Assembly (NCBI GenBank): GCA_035292625.1
Contig: DATDPS010000257.1
Coordinates: 1 to 9,704, forward strand
Reading direction: 5' to 3'
Source of the DNA: SHZL01 sp035292625
Lineage (GTDB): Bacteria > Pseudomonadota > Gammaproteobacteria > Xanthomonadales > SZUA-36
DNA length: 9,704 nt
The stretch's first letter is position 1; every line of letters begins with the position of its first letter. The position numbers and the translations under genes are program-made. Below the pieces are notes generated by a model. It saw only the letters and a list, made by a program, of their open reading frames with translations. It was not told the DNA's origin and made no database searches. Of the stretch, positions 7,339 to 9,704 are shown in pieces.

Positions 7339-7369
7339 TCGTCATTCCCGCGTAAGCGGGAATCCAGGG
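7339..7369. repeat. dRS3-like dispersed repeat (ATTCCC-N8-GGGAAT), copy 2
   Basis: The core at 7344-7363 is ATTCCCGC-GTAA-GCGGGAAT, a perfect 8-bp inverted repeat with a 4-nt loop, flanked by TCGTC on the left and CCAGG on the right. It fits the Neisseria dRS3 consensus ATTCCC-N8-GGGAAT. The same extended form (CGTCATTCCCGC...GCGGGAATCCAG) is, to my knowledge, a common intergenic repeat in many proteobacteria. It sits between divergent amidohydrolase and xseA genes. Confidence 0.7.
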
Positions 7370-7383
7370 AAATTGGTGGCTGA

Positions 7384-7392
7384 TGATATAAC
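7384..7392 (+). promoter_or_regulatory. Candidate extended -10 promoter for xseA
   Basis: TGA-TATAAC is an extended -10 (TGn plus a 5/6 match to TATAAT), 32 nt before the xseA ATG. No good -35 is visible at 16-18 nt; that space is occupied by the dRS3-like repeat. The reverse strand of the same bases reads TATATC, a weaker match that could serve the divergent gene. Confidence 0.35.
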
Positions 7393-7404
7393 AACCCAAC
7401 GGCA

Positions 7405-7426
7405 ATGCGGTTTATCATCGCCGCAT
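7405..7426 (+). promoter_or_regulatory. Hairpin covering the xseA start codon
   Basis: ATGCGG (7405-7410) and CCGCAT (7421-7426) are perfect complements around a 10-nt loop. The stem includes the first two bases of the xseA ATG, and no Shine-Dalgarno sequence is visible upstream. It could reduce initiation, but a 6-bp stem may also arise by chance. Confidence 0.35.
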
Positions 7427-8822
7427 GGATGAATTCAATCTCGAACCCGGCGTACATGTTTATACCCCCAGTGAGCTGAACCAGGAGGTCAGGCTGCACC
7501 TCGAGGCGGGGTTTCCGCGCATCGTGTTGGAAGCAGAAATTTCCAACTTGTCCCGCCCCGCCTCCGGACATCTTTATTTTTCACTCAAAGACGATTCCGC
7601 CCAGGTGCGCTGCGCCATGTTTCGCGCTGCCGCCTCACGTTGCGCTCTGGAGCTGAAAAATGGCAGCAAGGTGTTGGCCCGCGGCCGCATCAGCCTGTAC
7701 GAAGCACGCGGCGAGTACCAGTTCATCGTTGACGGCCTGCGCGACGCCGGTGCAGGAGCGCTGCAGCAGAAATTCGAATTGCTGAAGAAGAAACTGGCGG
7801 CCGAGGGACTGTTCGACACGTCCCGCAAGAAGCCGCTGCCCATTTATCCCTGGCGTATCGGCGTGATCACCTCGGGCAGCGGCGCTGCGATCCAGGACAT
7901 CCTGCAGGTCTTGCAACGGCGCTGGCCGGTGGCGGCGGTCCGCCTCTACCCGGTCCCGGTGCAAGGCGCCGAGGCGCCGCTAGAAATCACGAATGCCCTG
8001 GCCAGGGCCAATCGCGAGGAATGGGCGGAATTGCTCATCCTGGGCCGTGGCGGCGGCTCGATCGAGGACCTGCAGGCTTTCAACGAAGAGACGGTTGCCC
8101 GTGCGGTTGCCGCATCGGCCATCCCGGTGATTTCCGCGGTTGGCCACGAAACGGATTTCAGCATCTGTGACTTCGTTGCCGATGTGCGCGCGCCAACACC
8201 GTCTGCGGCCGCTGAACTGGCCACCCCTGACCAGGTGCAACTGCGCTCCGCACTGGCCCGGCAGGTCCGTGTACTCGCGCAACTGCTGCAAGCCCAACTG
8301 CAGCGCCGTATGCAGGGTTTGGACTACCTGGCGCATCGCCTGGCGCAGCGCGATCCCGCATTGCACCTGCATGAGCAGCAAACGCAGCTCGCCCGGCTTG
8401 AAGCCGCGCTGCTGCGTGCGGTGCGGAGCAGCGGGCGCGAGTGGCAAAGCCGCATCGAAGGGCTTTCCGCCCGGCTGAATGTGCAACATCCGCGCAGGAA
8501 GCTGGAGGACTACCGTCAGCGCGTGCACACCTGCCTCCGCACCACCCAACGCCTGGTGGAAGGAGAACTTGAAAGATCCCGCCGGCGTTTGCAGCAGTTG
8601 GGAAGGACCCTGCATGCGGTCAGCCCATTGGCCACCATGGGCCGTGGTTTCGCGGTCCTGTACGCCGCGGATTCCGGGGCACTGGTCACCACGATCGAGC
8701 AAGTCAGCCAGGGTGACCGCATCAATGCCCAGTTGGCGGACGGCCGGCTGTACTGCAACGTTGACAGCACCAGCCCGGAGACACTGGAATCGAGCAATAC
8801 CACGCGCACCACGGAGGAATAG
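7425..8822 (+). CDS. xseA: Exodeoxyribonuclease VII large subunit
   Basis: This is the catalytic subunit of exonuclease VII, which with several XseB subunits degrades single-stranded DNA from both ends and acts in repair and in removing damaged or trapped ends. It has 465 residues (E. coli about 456). Seen: an N-terminal OB-fold (about 12-105) with VYTPSELNQEVR, AEISNLSRPASGHLYFSLKD and AQVRCAMFR. Then comes the nuclease core with GVITSGSGAAIQDIL (Asp158), LGRGGGSIEDLQAFN (Arg208), VGHETDFSICDFVADVRAPTPSAAAE (His241, Asp244), all matching the family's conserved acidic and basic positions. A long Arg/Gln-rich coiled coil (about 270-400) should bind the small subunits. The C-terminal block is SPLATMGRGFAVLY. 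The ATG lacks a visible ribosome site and sits in a hairpin. xseB is not in the window. The stop is 3 nt before the next gene. Confidence 0.97.
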   Translation: MDEFNLEPGVHVYTPSELNQEVRLHLEAGFPRIVLEAEISNLSRPASGHLYFSLKDDSAQVRCAMFRAAASRCALELKNGSKVLARGRISLYEARGEYQFIVDGLRDAGAGALQQKFELLKKKLAAEGLFDTSRKKPLPIYPWRIGVITSGSGAAIQDILQVLQRRWPVAAVRLYPVPVQGAEAPLEITNALARANREEWAELLILGRGGGSIEDLQAFNEETVARAVAASAIPVISAVGHETDFSICDFVADVRAPTPSAAAELATPDQVQLRSALARQVRVLAQLLQAQLQRRMQGLDYLAHRLAQRDPALHLHEQQTQLARLEAALLRAVRSSGREWQSRIEGLSARLNVQHPRRKLEDYRQRVHTCLRTTQRLVEGELERSRRRLQQLGRTLHAVSPLATMGRGFAVLYAADSGALVTTIEQVSQGDRINAQLADGRLYCNVDSTSPETLESSNTTRTTEE

Positions 8823-8825
8823 GAC

Positions 8826-9437
8826 GTGTTCACCCTGGCTGCTCCCGTCTCCGCCGAAATGGTGATCCGCCAAAGCCGTTTTATTGCGCATGCCGCGCCG
8901 GTAGCCGACCAGGCCGCTACGCTGGCATTTTTTGAGGCCGTGGCCGACCCGGCCGCAACGCACAACTGCTGGGCCTGGAGACTCGAACACGGATACCGTT
9001 TCAACGACGACGGCGAACCGGGCAGCACCGCTGGCAGGCCCATCCTCGCGGCTATCGATGGCAAGAACCTGTGCCGCGCTATGGTTGTGGTCACGCGCCA
9101 CTTCGGCGGCATCAAGCTCGGGGTGGGCGGATTGATCCGTGCCTATTCCGGCGCTGCCGCCCGATGCCTGGACCACGGTGAATTGATTGAAATCCACGCC
9201 ACATCCCAGTGCATTATCGAGGCCGGCTTCGAGTGGACTGGCCCGGTGCACGCTGCCGTGGAGGCCTGTGGTGCCGTAAAAAAAACCGAGGAGTACACGG
9301 CTGGCGGAATTCGACTCTTGCTCGAGGTGCGGGAAGACCGATGGCGAAAACTGCAGGCCTTGTTGCGTGACTCAACCCGGGGTGAGGCCCGGTTGGCGCG
9401 AGTACGTGACTGCCTGGCCAGGGCCCAACGTCAGTGA
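8826..9437 (+). CDS. YigZ/IMPACT family protein
   Basis: This 203-residue protein matches the bacterial YigZ (UPF0029/IMPACT) family, about 205 residues in E. coli. Seen: IRQSRFIAHAAPV near the N-terminus, then THNCWAWR and FNDDGEPGSTAGRPIL. VVVTRHFGGIKLGVGGLIRAYSGAA follows, the hallmark block of the N-terminal domain (about 12-118). A second ferredoxin-like (DUF1949-type) domain covers about 135-195. The biochemical role of bacterial members is not firmly known; the eukaryotic relative IMPACT influences Gcn2 signalling and translation. The GTG start lies 3 nt after the xseA stop and has GGAGG 9 nt upstream within the xseA end, so the two genes are almost certainly cotranscribed and translationally coupled. 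Oddity: codons 144-147 contain a run of eight A (9278-9285), which forms a slippery A-AAA-AAA in the right phase. Confidence 0.93.
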   Translation: MFTLAAPVSAEMVIRQSRFIAHAAPVADQAATLAFFEAVADPAATHNCWAWRLEHGYRFNDDGEPGSTAGRPILAAIDGKNLCRAMVVVTRHFGGIKLGVGGLIRAYSGAAARCLDHGELIEIHATSQCIIEAGFEWTGPVHAAVEACGAVKKTEEYTAGGIRLLLEVREDRWRKLQALLRDSTRGEARLARVRDCLARAQRQ

Positions 9438-9521
9438 TTGCAGTCGCTTAGGTTTTACTCCGGAGGGCTGTCGAAAGCGCAGCATGAATTGCGGTTCCTA
9501 AAGCTCTTTGACTGACCCAGA

Positions 9522-9530
9522 TGCTATTAT
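9522..9530 (+). promoter_or_regulatory. Candidate extended -10 promoter upstream of the last gene
   Basis: TGC-TATTAT is an extended -10 in an A/T-richer patch of the 179-nt gap after the yigZ-like gene. TTGACT at 9508-9513 resembles a -35 but is only 11 nt from this hexamer, or 14 nt from an overlapping TATTAT at 9528. The promoter would therefore be of the extended -10 type. The predicted leader is about 80 nt. Confidence 0.3.
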
Positions 9531-9564
9531 TATTGCCGTACTTTGATAGTATCCAGTGCCGGCC

Positions 9565-9583
9565 CGTGGAACCTGACTCCACG
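9565..9583 (+). other. Small inverted repeat in the leader of the last gene
   Basis: CGTGGA and TCCACG form a perfect 6-bp stem with a 7-nt loop (ACCTGAC). A five-T run follows 9 nt later (9593-9597), too far for a standard terminator, so it could be a leader hairpin or a weak terminator of the xseA operon. Confidence 0.3.
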
Positions 9584-9616
9584 CGTTCTGGTCTTTTTGA
9601 TCCAGGAAAAAAGTGA

Positions 9617-9704
9617 ATGAAACCCTATTTTGAAAGTATGGAGCGCCTGGGAAAGACGCTCAAGGAAGCTCGCATAAAGCGTGCGGCCGCCAGTTCTGAA
9701 CAAC
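9617..9704 (+). CDS. Start of an unrecognised gene, cut by the window edge
   Basis: An ATG at 9617 opens a frame that runs to the window end (29 complete codons). It is preceded by AGGA with a 9-nt spacer, a good ribosome site. The peptide begins MKPYFESMERLGKTLK and continues with basic residues and an Ala-Ser run. The piece LGKTLKEAR resembles the first helix of some helix-turn-helix regulators, but what follows does not, and 29 residues are too few to assign a family. An in-frame ATG at 9638 is an alternative start with a poorer upstream site. No function is proposed. Confidence 0.5.
   Translation, partial: MKPYFESMERLGKTLKEARIKRAAASSEQ

Noticed and set aside
5996..7432. Plus-strand open frame of 478 codons opposite the amidohydrolase gene
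   Set aside because: It is antisense to a gene with all its catalytic motifs, is rich in His/Gln/Gly as antisense frames tend to be, and runs into the repeats and the xseA start.
7980..9251. Minus-strand open frame of 423 codons spanning xseA and the yigZ-like gene
   Set aside because: It crosses two well-supported genes on the other strand and has no recognisable motif.
1..9704. CRISPR array, tRNA or rRNA gene, insertion sequence or prophage gene
   Set aside because: I saw no regularly spaced repeats, cloverleaf, transposase motif or phage protein; the only repeats are the two short dRS3-like copies.

Overview
The window looks like a moderately GC-rich gammaproteobacterial chromosome segment. 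The evidence is a TonB-dependent outer-membrane receptor, a lipobox-type signal peptide, and a core block (guaB-guaA-...-tadA with xseA divergent nearby) that recalls the order I remember from Pseudomonas and relatives. Species cannot be fixed from sequence alone. Almost everything is ordinary housekeeping content; I do not see a clear undescribed multi-gene system.

Layout: (1) 1-786, plus strand, the 3' end of a TonB-dependent receptor whose 5' part lies outside the window. (2) 770-5473, minus strand, a probable four-gene operon transcribed guaB -> guaA -> 2OG-Fe(II) oxygenase -> tadA. IMP dehydrogenase and GMP synthetase convert IMP to GMP. A coupled 2-oxoglutarate oxygenase follows, with a coiled-coil tail of the kind seen on surface-glycan enzymes, and then the essential tRNA adenosine deaminase. 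tadA converges on the receptor gene and overlaps its end by 17 nt. (3) 5474-5569, the guaB leader: a TATAAT box, a perfect 12-bp inverted repeat and a strong Shine-Dalgarno sequence. (4) 5570-7294, minus strand, a YtcJ-type amidohydrolase with a lipoprotein signal. (5) 7295-7424, a 130-nt divergent intergenic region with two tandem dRS3-like repeat copies, a candidate xseA promoter and a hairpin over the xseA start codon. (6) 7425-9437, plus strand, xseA (exonuclease VII large subunit) tightly coupled to a YigZ/IMPACT-family gene. (7) 9438-9704, a 179-nt A/T-richer intergenic region with a candidate promoter and small hairpin, then the first 29 codons of an unrecognised gene cut by the window edge.

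The most interesting points are the glycan-type 2OG oxygenase inside a guanine-nucleotide/tRNA-editing operon, the hairpin in the guaB leader, and the tandem dRS3-like repeats. Three genes (tadA, the oxygenase and the yigZ-like gene) use GTG starts.
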